From: Gnetum montanum
Taxonomy: Eukaryota; Streptophyta; Gnetopsida; Gnetales; Gnetaceae
Reading direction: 5' to 3'
Assembly (NCBI GenBank): GCA_015680685.1
Contig: MNCI01015561.1
Coordinates: 1,043,825 to 1,107,824 of the forward strand
Length of the DNA stretch: 64,000 bases
The notes beneath the pieces were generated by a model. The model saw nothing but the letters and a program-made list of their open reading frames with translations. It was not told the origin of the DNA and made no database searches. Within the stretch, counting starts at the first letter, position 1. Each line of letters starts with the position of its first letter. Below are positions 1 through 11,463 of the stretch, piece by piece. A program made the translations under genes and the position numbers.

Positions 1-936
1 CTTCATTTCCCAATCCTGGCTAGAAGTAGCGAAGCTCTGGCAGTTTGAACACTCCAGAGTTAGATTAATTTCCCATGTGCCTGCAGTAGGAGTCCTAGAG
101 TGAACGGCTCTTTATTTGAGCAACTTTGTAACCTGAACACAAGTTGTGTACGGCAATAAAGACGAACTTGATTGGATAAACCTTGCAGTACATGGTTTTA
201 TTTTATTGTTATTTATTGCTTTCCTAGTGCGCACGAGTACGACTTGATTACGAGCATCTACGGATGTGTACGGCTAATCAAGGAATCGGCTGCTCGTCGC
301 AACGCGTGAGTACGACTTGACTACGAGCATTGTGACTGCTTGGTAACCCAGTAGCGTATTCCAGGATCTGCGCTTGGTAATCCCAGTAGTAGTCCAATGT
401 GTACGGCTAGTTAAGGAATCGGCTACTCATCGCTAGGCTAGAATGTGTGATAAGTACGACTTGGCTACGAGCATCCACGGGTGTGTACGGCTAGCCAAGG
501 AATCGGCTGCTTATCACACTTAGGCTAAATAGGTGCCTCAGTACGACCACTTCGAGCACTTGCGTTACGTGTGGTGATCCCAGTAACGATTAGCGTTTGG
601 TAGCCACAGTTGCATAGTTCAGGGTGTGTCCGGTAAGTGGGAACGGATGCTGACGCTAGTTAATTTAGACTTAGGACATTAGTTAGAGTTAGTTAGTTTC
701 TCAACGCTTTCCCTCATAGCTTAGGAGATAAACCGAAAAATACCAAAAAAATCATATACCTCAGACTTGCTTAACCATACACCGTGACACATACAAACAA
801 GCTTGGGAAGACAACGAACGATTAACCCCAAGTGTTTCTTGTGGCGTTAAGGCATTTAGTCTGCGGAGTTCGACCGGATTGCGCATACACGCTCGTATTC
901 GTATGGTTGAGTGTAGGGGTACCTTGCCACTCATCA
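1..936 (+). repeat. RT-1: LTR of a Ty3/gypsy-like element, left end outside window
   Basis: This is an LTR read in the U3-R-U5 direction. It is recognised by similarity to the reverse strand of the RT-6 LTRs (AATAAA region near 154-160, then the block with TTGGTAATCCCAGTA) and by the family terminus ACTCATCA ending at 936. No primer-binding site follows 936. Instead the next bases belong to the coiled-coil ORF of RT-2, so this is a 3' LTR or solo LTR inserted into RT-2. Its U3 start lies off the left edge. The U5 part is enlarged by four related hairpin units (listed separately). Confidence 0.85.
229..656 (+). other. Four hairpin units with covarying stems in RT-1 U5
   Basis: Four units share fixed single-stranded blocks (TACGA, CGAGCA, TGTGTACGG, GAATCGG) while paired arms change together. 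Unit 1: outer 229-237/293-300, inner CTTGATTA 243-250 with TAATCAAG 275-282. Unit 2: outer 304-310/426-433, inner CTTGACTA 316-323 with TAGTTAAG 408-415 (one G-U). Unit 3: outer GTGTGATAAG 445-454 with CTTATCACAC 510-519, inner CTTGGCTA 460-467 with TAGCCAAG 492-499. Unit 4: inner CCACTT 547-552 with AAGTGG 635-640, weaker outer arm 535-541/650-656. It lies after the AATAAA, in what would be the RNA leader of the element. Confidence 0.75.
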
Positions 937-2707
937 TCTTCCTATCCTTGATAACTAGCTTTGACCACCTCCAACTCTGAGTTTGCCACTTGCAGCTTTT
1001 GCAAAGCATCTTTCTCTTCTACAAACTCTTTCTCATGTAATGCACAGGTAATTGCCACTTGTTTTTCCAACTCACTTCAGGGATGACCTACTGTTAACAT
1101 GGCAAGGTTGGTGTATCTAAGGTTAGCCAACGCCATGTACTCTTTTAAGTTCTCTATTTGCAGGTCTTTGTTTTTAACTTCTACTTGTTGGACCATGGCA
1201 TAACTATTCAAGATGGCCTACCATTCAGAATTCTACGACATCAAGAAGCTAATGTGGGCCTTGGCCATCTTGATTTCCTACTCATTGATTTCCTTATACA
1301 TGCCAAATTGGTCATAGAAGTGCTCTTTTAATTTTTCATGGTTTTTGACCTCATTCTACCATGCGTTGATCTTGATTGCTATCTTTTGGCGAATAGTGTG
1401 TACCTCTTCCATAGAGAGGGTTCTATTTTCCCAGGCCAATCTACTCATATTTTGGCTGACTCCCCAATTGTTCTTACAACTGGTGGACACTTTCCTTTGA
1501 GATGTTCTTTTGTTTTTCTATAGTGGTCAACCGAGAATTTTCTACTATGAGCTACTTATTTTCTTGTTAGATGGCGGTAAGTGCTTTTTATATGCATGAG
1601 ATTGTGCATCTACTGCATAGGCATTCAAAACCACTGTCTCCTTTTCTTACTCTGCAGTTGCTCTCTCCTTTACAAGCTTGGCAAGCTCTTCCATCCTAAA
1701 TTGCTCTAGTTGGTCTAATGTGACAAAACAGGCAAGATCTTGTCGTTCAGCGTGTAGGGTAGCCAACTCTTTTTGCAAACTTTGTACCTCAACTTTTGCA
1801 TGTTCTGCCTTGACCTCTGTCATGACCAACTTTCCTTTGGTGGTGATGAGGTTTGACTGTGCTACAGTGACATTGCTTAGAATGTCAAGCAAAGTGGTCA
1901 TCACTTCACCTATCTGCAACAAATGATCAAGCACATCCTCATGTACTATAGGAGTCATTGAGGTCTTGACTAGCATTTGTGTGTCTCTAGGTCTTGCTAG
2001 ATTAGTCAGGGGCATAACAGGAACATTGAACGACTCCTTGATGTGATTAGTGATCACCTCTGCTATGCCTATTGCATCCTCATACTGTAGCATCAAAATT
2101 GTGGCACCTTCTTTAGTTTCTAAGATGACTTGAAAGGATGAAATATTTCCAAAGATTTGGCAGACCATTAGGATTCCCCCTCCTCCTCACTAAATTAAGA
2201 TCTCTCTCCTTGTTGGATCAACTGATATGGTGGATAGGTGAGCAACCTTGGCCTCTTCATTAGGTAGAGCTATAGCAATGTCTTTGATTGTGTAAGAGAC
2301 ATTCACCCCACATATGTTAATAGTGGTACCTTCATCCTTATTATGCCAGAATTGATGGACTTTGCCTAGGTACCCTTTACCAGTATCAGACAGGATAGGC
2401 TATAATGAGGATGCTTTGAGTTGTGTTTGCACCTCTTTTGGAGAAAACTTCATGAACAAACTAAAATTCATTTCCATAATGATTGAAGCCAATGTGGATT
2501 TTTTCAAGGTGGCAACAAGACAGTTAAGAGGCAACATGAGACATTGTCCTTGTTTGGGGGATAGTTTGAGGCCTCTTGATGGATACTGAAAGATTAGGCC
2601 TCCTGTTTAGCATGTTTCTCATGTTCTCCTTGCTGGCCACAACTACCATGTGGACGTTTAGTGGCTCTTTGTGAGGGTTCACCTTGAGTACCTCTTTTTG
2701 GGGCCAT
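937..2707 (-). pseudogene. RT-2 second ORF (ORF2), broken, coiled-coil C-terminal half
   Basis: I do not recognise a named family. The reading starts at the ATG at 2707 (MAPKRG...). It passes a stop after about 37 codons and another after a SSL tripeptide, then carries a block with FWHNK. After a further stop it includes an open stretch of 173 codons at 2168-1647. The second half is rich in heptad-like Leu, Glu and Lys (for example SELEKQ, ALQKLQVANSELEVV) and reads as a long coiled coil. The frame is cut at 937 by the RT-1 LTR. RT-4 has a homologous ORF at 15342-16108 with the same start context, SFSI-x-QE, IIMEMNF/VIMELNF and FWHNK blocks. It lies between gag and the 3' LTR, in the gag sense. 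Function unknown; a structural or mobile-domain-like accessory protein is only a guess. Confidence 0.6.
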
Positions 2708-3079
2708 CTGCAATCAAGCAAAAACTAGGTGTTACCAAGGTTATGTTTATTATCATTAATCAATTGATACCTTACTCATAACCTTAGTTCATTGAGCTCA
2801 TAATGCATATGATTGCAAGGTTAGGAAAATTTTCAAGAAAAACCCCCTAACAAGTGTCTATCTCTTCTACGACCCATTGCAACTAGTTCCTTTGTCATTA
2901 CTTGTGGCTTAAAATAATGGTTATGGGCCCATGGGTTACAAAAATTGGACATCTGGCATTATCGTTAGTGATTTTTCATTATAATTCCTAAGGTTTTAAA
3001 CATCCTTACCCTTACGATACCTTTCGGGCGATAGAAAATTTTAACAAATTGGCACAATGTTTGCACACAAGCACCCCCT

Positions 3080-3103
3080 TCCCCCCCCCCCCCCCCCNNN
3101 NNN
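3080..3103. other. C homopolymer running into a six-N assembly gap
   Basis: A run of C (interrupted by a TT near its start) ends directly in six N at 3098-3103. On the minus strand it is a G-run at the place where RT-4 has GTCGTGGGGGAGAGG (15042-15056). It therefore looks like an expanded or mis-sequenced G tract in the homologous position. Confidence 0.8.
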
Positions 3104-3550
3104 CAAGTTGAACACTTTGGGTTCAAATAGATTTGAGTGGCATGGAAATCAGAGTGTTAAAAAGCTAGAGATTGCAAGTGGAAGGTGGAGGCGTAGAGCT
3201 CTAAGTTGCAAGAAAAAATTGTAACTCCCCTAGTAGAAAATAAGAGAAATGAAGTTCATGTTGCACAAGGGTCAACTATATATACTTTTTTTAGACTCAA
3301 TATCAGGTACATGATGTTGAGGTCCAAAAAAATTTGAGTTTTATGGGGCCAAATAAATATGCAAATGAGAAAGATTAAGTTAAAGTTGTCAACATTAAAA
3401 GTAAGAAAATGAGCAAGAAAAATAGGATGAAAGCTTGATTATGGGATAGAGTAATTTTTTGAGAAGGGAAATAATAGGATGAAACAATATTATTTTTTGG
3501 AAGGTGAAAAATTGGGTGTGCACAATAAACAAGTATAAGTCACAAAATTT

Positions 3551-3600
3551 ACACAAGTGGGTCCTCCCCAAAGTGGGCTTTAGCCTATGATGCCCTTGTG
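3551..3600 (-). other. Conserved spacer block of the non-autonomous elements, RT-2 copy
   Basis: The minus strand carries CTTTGGGGAGGACCCACT preceded by AAGGGCATCATAGG. The same block occurs once in each of RT-3 (10365-10415), RT-4 (14464-14510) and RT-6 (25083-25125), always after gag and before the 3' part of the element. Role unknown. Confidence 0.7.
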
Positions 3601-4542
3601 TAACGACACCTAGAATTTTCATAGGCACTAGAGGGGTTGAATGCAACTCATATGTGTGAAATAAAACACACATATGTTAAAACCACTGAATTGAGATAAT
3701 TACTCCATGTTACACAAAACCACAAGTTATGAACATCTGGACAACAAGATGAGATGGACCGAAGAAGGGATTGTAGAAACCAGGACATGAGGTGTCATAC
3801 CATGGTCACAATGAAATCTTGTGTGTCATTAATGGTTAAATAACCATGTGTCCTTATTTCCTAAGATTCAAACCAAGTCCAAACCACCTTTCAATGACAT
3901 TGCATCATTTCATCCCATTGACAAACAACTATAAGACTATCAAAGTTGCAAGGAGAACATCATTTGGTGTTTTGTCTAAGGAAAGAGTGTTATTTTGACA
4001 CAATTATTGGTGTTTTTTTCTGTAGTTTTGAGAAGTTGCCAACCTTCAAGCATGGGTACATGTCTTTCCAGTGGAACCTACAGAAGTTTATTCAGTGTCA
4101 TTTAAAGTTTCTCTTACTCCCATTTTTAGTTAGATCTAGAAGGATATGGTTACAACCTCATCAACCTTATAGAACATATAGAAGTAGGTATAGAGAATCC
4201 ACAAATTTCCTTGATTTTACATTCTACCTTAGTTTTGCACTTTTCCATCTAGAAACAATGATTATAAAGTTATTTAGAGTTTGGATGATAAAAAAGATTA
4301 CCATTAGGAACAAAGCAAGAACTTCTTATTAATGGAATGGGTGGATGAATGTTGTGGTTTCAATGTTCAAATAATCAGTTCCTCATGACTTGACAACATA
4401 GAGAAAAACCTCACCTCAATGGGCAACATGATCATCTTATTCACGAACAAGATTACAAAAGAAAATGAAAACAACAACTTGAAAATGGTAAAAGAAAGAG
4501 AAAAGTGGTAAAAAATTTATAAAACAAAAAGATAAAAAGCAC

Positions 4543-7080
4543 TTAAAAATCTTGGAGATTAGAATGGGGGTAACCCTCACGACTAAACATTTGGTTGTGG
4601 CTATGATTAATAAGTGGATGAAGAGGATCCATGCATATATGAGATGTTGGGAACCCTTCATGCCCTAACCATTGGGTACCTATTGGTGGTGTGATGGCTG
4701 GGTAGAAAAATTGTTGGTCACACACCTGATTGTTATATATATGGTGGATCAGGATATGAGGTGTTTTAACATTATGCATGATTGGCCCAGGATAGCACCC
4801 TTGATTATGAAGCAGTATGCATGGATTCATTTGTCCCCCCACATTTGTAGATTCATTGGTTGGATGTGGGATTGGAGTACTGATGGATAGTAGCCCTAGT
4901 ATATAGTCGGAGGACATTGGTTGGGATAGGGAAGGTGGTTCACTAGATTGGCATTGTGTTGGCTCGGTTGATGTAGTGGGTTTAGGGGTCGTTTGTTTCA
5001 ACTTATGACCTTTCCTCTAGAAGGGACGTTTTTGATGTTGCGATTGGGACCCACTAGTTTTAGCATGTTTATGCACATTTGCAGCACAAGTGGTGCTCAT
5101 TTTTTGATATTGTGATGCTGAGCCTTCCTGCAATGTAGATGATGATGTGTAAAGAGGTGAATTATGAGAATGTTGAGGGTTAGTTGGATGGTAAGAGATG
5201 CAAGGTGGTGATCCTTTAGGGGATGTCATGTATTGATGGTACTCGGGAGAGTGGTAGTGGTAATTTGAAGTGGAGGATGCTAAACTAGTTGGAGAAACAG
5301 GGTGTTGAACATAATATTTGTGTAGTTTTAGCAGGTATGGCTAATTTGATGGTGGCCTCCCCCATGATTGTGGTTGTTTCCATTATGGTTGATGCTAGTG
5401 GTGAGGCTAGTAGTAAGTCCCCCCAGGATAGTACAGTTGGTTTTGGGGTTGTCTAAAGTTACTACGTGGAAGAGGAAACCTCTAAGGCATGTGCTTTTGC
5501 AAAAATTTTGGATTTAAGGCACCTGCCCAATACTCCTATAGATGCAACAATATGGAGGGCATTGGCCCTTTGGATGATCATATATGCATAGGTCACATCC
5601 ATCATCCTCTTCTATAGCCTCACATTTGTCAACCACTTTTCTCATTGGCCAAAAAGTGTTTTTGATTGTTTCTTGGTTTTGTTTCCTTTATTTATTATGA
5701 TTGCCTGGCATGTGTTGCATGATCTTCTCTATGATAATCTCAATAATATTTGTAACATTCTCATCTATCCATTTAAACATCCTATTGAATTTTTCTTCTA
5801 GATCGTCAATAGGCTTCTCTGTTGGCAAAGTTGGTTGCGGAATCACCTTATCAAGAGTAGTTTCATTCTTCTTATCATAAGTTTGGACATCCTTTGATTG
5901 AAGAGTTAGGTCCCATTGATTTTTCTCAACATTATTTCATTACAAATTTCTCCTTCTTCTTTTGCCATACGCTCGATTAGTTCTTTAATCTGATGGGCTT
6001 GGAGCTCGTATAGTTGACCTAGGGCATACATCCCAAGGACCACCCTTGTTTCATTACGAAGCCCATCTATGATGTGGGAAAGTTGCTCCTTCTCAAAGAA
6101 ACCATGGCCTAAGAATCTATTCCGGAAGGCATAATATCTATGTAAGGCCATGTCCAAGGGTTTATGTTGTTCTTGTTTCCATTCTTGGATTTATCTCCTT
6201 AGATTGGACACTCATTTATAGGTTTGGTATCTCTCAAGTTCTATCATTGTAGACCATCATCAGATTGAATTCAATTTCAACGATTAATACCACACTTTGG
6301 TTTTATCAATTAGTGTCCTAGGAAAGAGCTTAAGCTTTTTCCACTAACTTTCCATGTTGAAGAAAGCACAAGCATCATGGAAGGCTTGTAAATGATGTTG
6401 CAGATCTAAATCACAGCCTCCCGTAAACTTAGGAATATTATTTATGTCAAGCTTGGGTAAACACCTCTGTTTGTGATGCTTGTGAGATATTTTAACTACC
6501 TCTGTGATGTGCATTAGGCTCTTAGTGGCCAATAAGGGTTCATCATCATCAAATAAATTGTGAGGAAAATTTCTATGTTCATGGAGATGTCTTTGAATTT
6601 TCTTGTGGGTTTGATTCTGGTTTTTAGTTTGACCCTTTAATGGAGCTTTATCTCTATACCTATGTTCATATTCATCAGAACTAAATGTTGAAGAGAAAGA
6701 GGAAGATAAGGAACTAGGAGAATTTCCATGGCTTCTATAGTGTTCCTTGAGGTCCCTTGATTTATCATTTCTAGGTTTCAAGGAGATCTTAGGCCTTGAG
6801 GCCTTCCCTAGTCTAGGACCTACATCTTCTCCAAGATTGTCTACCTTAGGTGAATGTAGCCTTTGAGTGTTGTCAAGGTGATCATAATCATAAGGAACCC
6901 CTGCATAAGGTTGATCACTTCAATCTTCTTCATTGTGTATCTCAGCAGTTCCAATGAATGTGTCTGCTATATAGTGCATAGTCACTTTCGTGTGAGAGAG
7001 ACATTGTTCTTGGTTGATGGTGTGTGTGAGTCAATAGCTTCTAAAAGATGTATCATTAATTCCTTTACAGTGATATTGTA
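4543..7080 (-). pseudogene. RT-2 gag, degenerate
   Basis: Gag supplies the capsid and nucleocapsid of the retrotransposon particle. Reading from about 7080 leftwards there is a charged, Ser-rich N-terminal part (6781-6344) with a DDDEPLLATKS block. A capsid-like part follows at 6157-5906 (ALHRYYAFRNR, LSHIIDGLRNETR), resembling retrotransposon gag. Near 5590 there is a zinc knuckle of form CX2CX3HX4C (CDLC...H...C, then PP). The C-terminal part is rich in Pro, Gln, His and Tyr (5229-4543) and ends near SREGYPH. Stops and shifts separate the blocks. The same order is seen in RT-3 and RT-4. No protease or RT follows, so the element is non-autonomous. Confidence 0.75.
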
Positions 7081-7111
7081 TAATATAACTAATCTAGATA
7101 ACTAGCACCAT

Positions 7112-7129
7112 CCTCAGCAACAATGCCAA
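7112..7129 (-). promoter_or_regulatory. RT-2 primer-binding site, degenerate tRNA-Asp type
   Basis: On the minus strand TTGGCATTGTTGCTGAGG directly follows the LTR end. It resembles the plant Ty3/gypsy primer site TGGCGCCGTTGCCGGGG, complementary to tRNA-Asp, with several transitions. Confidence 0.7.
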
Positions 7130-8010
7130 TGATGAGTGACAAGGTACTCTTACGCTCAACCATATGAATCACAAGCGTTCACACAGGATCCGATTGAATT
7201 TTGTGGATGGGACTAGTTGTGGTATCTAGATAGCTATGCTTTGATCACAGTTTATTGTCTTTCCACTTGGACTATTGGTAGCTTTTTCATGTATGGTTTA
7301 GTCCAAAGTGAGGCATATAATGTTATCTAATTCTATGCTACTCCTTATGACAATAAAGAGATGAATTAATTAAACTAGTGAATAATGGAAAACAAAATCT
7401 AACTAGCCTATGGTGATGAGTATTTTCACTTAATCATTTGTACATGTCTTGAACTTCATGAGACCATGTCCAGGATAGCCAAGTGTATGTCACTAGGTGT
7501 GCCAAACAATACACTTCTAGGTTATCAAGTACTTCCACTTAAACGCTCGAGATTAAGGCATATGCATTCTGCTTAATAATAGGAATAGTAAATAAAAATA
7601 AATGGAAATGTTTAACTAAGAAAATAATTAAATAATTAAAGTAATAGTATTAATCTAAGTGGATGCTACAATGATGGGAGTAATCTCGATCTTTATTGCT
7701 AGTTATGTAACATGTCCAAATACGTCACACTTGAACAAAGGTGTCATATGATTACAAACATCACCCTGCGGGCATGCACTGGGAATAATAGACTTAAAAG
7801 AGAAGAAATTAAAAATTAAAACTATCTCCCTAATTCCTATGCTCTACATGTTGTCTCATTTGGGAGCCCAAGTGTAGTATTTATAGGTGAGATTTGATGA
7901 GGCGATGTTGGGTATCCAACGTTATTTATTAGCCTCGATGTTGGATATGCGACATTAGATTCCCAATGTTGCATATCTAACATCGATGCCCATAAAATCT
8001 CAACTCATCA
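7130..8010 (-). repeat. RT-2 5' LTR (881 bp)
   Basis: On the plus strand it runs from TGATGAGTGAC to CAACTCATCA, the inverted terminal repeat of this superfamily. A TATA-like TTTATAGG (7880s) lies about 120 bases from the U3 end. Between TATA and the end are three palindromic units centred on TAT/ATAT (near 7902-7922, 7934-7957 and 7965-7986; for example GTTGG-GTAT-CCAAC). The outer flank begins CAAAA; the matching duplication would lie outside the window. Confidence 0.85.
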
Positions 8011-8455
8011 CAAAATATGCATGTAATGTAAGAATACTTGAAGAAGAGAGTAAAATTATTTGACATGGTGCTTTCTTTAGATATTTAAGAATTCTATGAG
8101 TTGCATTAAATGGGGCTATTGAGATTGATCCAAAAAATTGACTTAAAGTATGAACTGAATATGTAATGTTAGGATGAATGATAGTGAGGTAGATGAGATA
8201 TTTCACAAGGTGATGATATCATGATGAATCCTCTAATAGAGGTCCATTATTTTTGTTAAACTTCAAATTCTACTCCATTAGAAATGAAGAAGGACATGAA
8301 CTAAGAAAACCTATATCTTTAAGAATATCTAAAGCATTTTTTTTGTGAAGATGAATACCATTACTAGAGTGAGAAATTTCAATACCAAGAAAATATTTAA
8401 GTAGCCCCAAATATTTAACTTAAAATTATCTATGAAGGAACCTTTTGAGAGCTGG
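8011..8455 (-). pseudogene. Ty1/copia pol remnant (RT C-terminal part and linker)
   Basis: This fragment encodes the end of a copia reverse transcriptase. Reading from 8455 leftwards: a shifted start, LKYFLGIEISHSSNGI, ALDILKDIGFLSSCPSSF, then YLIYLTIIHPNITYSVHTLSQF and a RILKYLKKAP block (8206-8011). Two in-frame stops are present. Both ends are insertion junctions: RT-2 LTR to the left and RT-3 LTR to the right. It is therefore the oldest layer visible here. Confidence 0.85.
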
Positions 8456-9371
8456 TGATGAGTTATGATTGTCCTCTACACCCAACCGTATGAATCATAA
8501 GCGTGTATGCATAATCTGGTCGAATTTTGTGGATGAGACTAGTGTGGTATCTAGATCATTAAGTATTGTTGCAAGTCGTTGTCTTCTCACTTGGACTAGT
8601 AATAACTTTGTAACATATGGTTTAGTTCAAAGTGAGGCATATGATTATTGATGTTGTATGGCTATGGCTAAGCTAGTTAAAATCATGGAAATTAATGGTT
8701 TAATTAATCTAACTAATAACAAGAAGATAAATCCTAAGCTAGTATATGAATGATGAGTGTATATTCCTAGCTTGTTGTACATGTCCTGAACTCACATACC
8801 TACTACTAGGATTATCAAGTGTTATGCTACTGGGCAAACCAAGTAATAACACAACTAGGATTACCAAGAGAATATGTGTTTACGCTCAAAACTGGTCACA
8901 CACATTTCACCAATTGGTTAACATGCATGAAATGGTTAATAATAACTAAGTACATGAAAAGTAAATCACATTAAAAGTAATTTTATTCCAAGTCAAATTG
9001 TTGTAATGAATATGAATCAATCTTGATCTTATTGCCATTCATAGAATGTATTCAACTACAATGCCACTCGAAGAACATCTCATATAATTGACTTAAATCC
9101 ACACTACAAGCACTCACTAATTGTTGTTAAGATTACAAAATAAAACTCCAAGAGTCTCGCTACTATAATGACCAAATGTGTTCATAAACACAATAAGACA
9201 CTCGTATTTATAGGCATGTATTATAATTGTGATGTTGCATTTACAGCATAGCATCCTAGCTTACAATATAGCAAATGTGATGTAAGGGATGATACATTGT
9301 AGATGCAATGTAGAATTTATGATATAGTAGATACAATATATTAGCTGACAATAGAATTTCATGCTTTATGA
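8456..9371 (-). repeat. RT-3 3' LTR (about 916 bp)
   Basis: It starts on the plus strand with TGATGAGTTATG and ends at the degraded terminus TTTATGA, directly followed by a polypurine tract on the minus strand. The internal layout (Asn/Thr-rich nonsense frames, a truncated TTATTTATA-like TATA at about 9207-9213 and TGTTGCAT-type repeats in U3) matches the superfamily. Its partner 5' LTR is not in the window because RT-7 cuts RT-3 at about 43754. Confidence 0.75.
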
Positions 9372-9382
9372 TACCCCCATGA
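9372..9382 (-). promoter_or_regulatory. RT-3 polypurine tract
   Basis: The minus strand TCATGGGGGTA abuts the LTR start. It matches the tracts of RT-4 (GTCGTGGGGGTA) and RT-6 (TCATGGGGGTA) at the same place. Confidence 0.75.
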
Positions 9383-10508
9383 CTCACCAAAAACTCATCC
9401 TCGAGTTGTCCATGAGGAACAAAGTTCATTACAAAAATTGTGGGTTGACTAGGACTAGAATGATTGACATGATAAGAATGAGTATCACACTACAAAATTT
9501 ATTCAAGTGGATGTCTTGCAAATTGAAAAAAAACATTGGACAGACATCAAAGTTTACAAAATTGTAGAGGTCTTCAAAAAATCTACCGAAGATAAATCTT
9601 CTTATTTTCCCTAGTATGGCAGTCTTTCCAACCTTGACTGTTGTGTTGATGCTTATCTTTTTATGCAAAACATTCTTAAAGGATGGATTAAAATTTCTTC
9701 TCATCATTCCATGGGTCCATCAAAAATATGATGTTTGAGATTTAATCATTATATGAGCTACTATTTGTCCATGGGCATATCCTCCTCTATCCTTCTCTTG
9801 GCCTCTTTTCCTTTCCTTGCAAAAGACCTTCAACCTTAGGTTTTCTTTTGAGCATCACCTACAATCACCAAAGAATCAACATTAGTTTTGGTAAATTTTC
9901 CTTAATAATCAACTCTTGCAAATCCCTTAGTTAGCTTAAAATTCAAAAACATTTAGCATTTAGGCTCAAGGTGATTTCATAATAATGCTTCTCAGGGCTC
10001 TATGGTAACTAAAATCATCAAGTTATTCATATTATTTTGATTATTATTACTATTAGTTACCATAATGTTCAAAAATAGGGTATTGGAAAAATTTCAAAAA
10101 TTACATTCTTAAACCCCCATGATAAATGAACTTAAGTTTGAAAGTGCACAAGTTTTCAAATAATTAAAAACAAAGGTCTAGGTCATAAGATGGCCAAGAA
10201 ATTTTGAATTTTGAATTTAGAAGAAATTTTAATATAAAATCATTAAAGATAATTTGAAATTGATGAGAAGTAGTTGAAAAATCATGCATAAATTTAGAGA
10301 AGTTGTCCATGATATCCTTGAAGATGTGAGGTTTTGGTTCAAAGCCATGATTAACAAAAGTCATGCAAGTGGGTCCTTCCCAAAGCAAGCTCCTACCATA
10401 ATGTCCTTATATAACTACTTCTATAGATGTCAGTGGATATATTAGAAGCTATATGTAGATCATGCCTTTGTTCTAAATAACATATAATCCCCTTGGTTAG
10501 GATTCTAC
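9383..10508 (-). pseudogene. RT-3 ORF2 remnant and spacer
   Basis: A short remnant near 9855 reads MLKRKPKVEGLLQGKEKRPREG. It resembles the starts of ORF2 in RT-4 (MALKRGQQEGLA) and RT-2 (MAPKRGTQGE), then hits a stop. The coiled-coil part is missing, so ORF2 is strongly deleted. The rest is AT-rich spacer containing the conserved block at 10365-10415. The stretch ends at the target site of RT-4. Confidence 0.4.
10365..10415 (-). other. Conserved spacer block, RT-3 copy
   Basis: The minus strand has GCTTTGGGAAGGACCCACTTG preceded by AAGGACATTATGGTAGGAG, matching the blocks in RT-2, RT-4 and RT-6. Confidence 0.65.
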
Positions 10509-10513
10509 ACTAT
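10509..10513. repeat. RT-4 target site duplication, left (ACTAT)
   Basis: ACTAT at 10509-10513 is repeated at 17143-17147, directly outside the two LTR ends. Confidence 0.9.
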
Positions 10514-11322
10514 TGATGAGTTATGAATTGTTTGCTGTGATATCGCACCCACGATATCGCGTATGTGATATCATAGCCTGTCTCCTCATCTCTAAATAAG
10601 AGGTAGGAAGATTTGGAAGGGAAGTAGCTTTAATATTAAGGTAGGGACTTTTTGTCAGTTTTTCCTTTCAACCCTTTTCTCCCAGTGCATGCCCGTAGTG
10701 TGATGATTGTAATTGCATGACATCCTTATTCGAGTGTGACGTACTTGGACACACACATGATCGGCAATAAAGATCGAGATTACTTCATCATTGCAGCATC
10801 CACTTAGCTTAATTATTTATTTAATTGTTATTGTTATTTACTGCATTCTTAATTAATATCTCTCTACCCTTATCTCCTAGTAACATGGAATGAGTACGAC
10901 TTAATCACGAGCATTCAGGTGTGACTACTTGGTAACCCAGTAACGTACCTAGGCCATGTGTTTGGTAATCCCAGTGGTAGTCATGCACGAGGTCCAAGAT
11001 GTGTATAGATGATTGAGGAATAGATGCTCATCGTACTTAGGCTAGCTTAGATTCTCTCTCATCCTCTCTCTCCTAGCTTAGTTGATAATTATTTCCCATC
11101 ATACCCAGGAGTAGCATTAGTGTAGGAAAACATCATACACCTCACTCTGGACTAAACCATACATGACAAAGCTAATACTAGTCCAAGTGGGAAGACAACG
11201 AACTATGATCTACGAGTAACTATATAGATACCATAACTAGTTCGTCTATAGAGTTCGACCGGATCGTGCGTGAAACACTCGTATTCGTATGGTTTAGTGT
11301 AGGGGTACCTCGTCACTCATCA
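10514..11322 (+). repeat. RT-4 5' LTR (809 bp)
   Basis: It starts TGATGAGTTATG and ends CACTCATCA. U3 is only about 75-110 bp and has three GATATC-centred units before CTCTAAATAAG (degraded TATA box, about 10590-10602). AATAAA lies at about 10765. The U5 part carries the hairpin with outer ATGAG 10890-10894/CTCAT 11027-11031 and inner CTTAATCA 10900-10907/TGATTGAG 11010-11017. Confidence 0.9.
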
Positions 11323-11345
11323 TTAGCGCCGTTGCCAGGGACGAT
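11323..11345 (+). promoter_or_regulatory. RT-4 primer-binding site (tRNA-Asp type)
   Basis: TTAGCGCCGTTGCCAGGGAC follows the LTR end. It matches TGGCGCCGTTGCCGGGGAC, the site used by plant Athila/Tat-type elements, with two differences. Confidence 0.85.
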
Positions 11346-11463
11346 GCTAGTTATCTAGATTAGTTATATCATAAAAGGTCATTGTATAGGAATTAATGAT
11401 ATATCTTTTAGGGAGAAATAAGTACAAAAAGTCACATACAAATTCACACACAATTTCATAATC

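Larger units (their letters stand above)
2708..4542. other. RT-2 non-coding spacer between gag and ORF2
   Basis: This is AT-rich sequence with no supported gene. It holds, on the minus strand, a TATATATA element near 3276-3290, the box GAAGTGTTCAACTT-like at 3104-3121, a G-run gap (3080-3103) and the conserved block at 3551-3600. The same order (conserved block, TATA, box, G-run, ORF2) is found in RT-4 on the plus strand, with about the same TATA-to-box distance of 155-160 bases. Confidence 0.55.

Noticed and set aside
229-656. Regular repeats in RT-1 as a CRISPR array or plain tandem satellite
   Set aside because: Units vary in length, paired arms covary, and the same design occurs as a single unit in other LTRs. 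The setting is a plant retrotransposon LTR.
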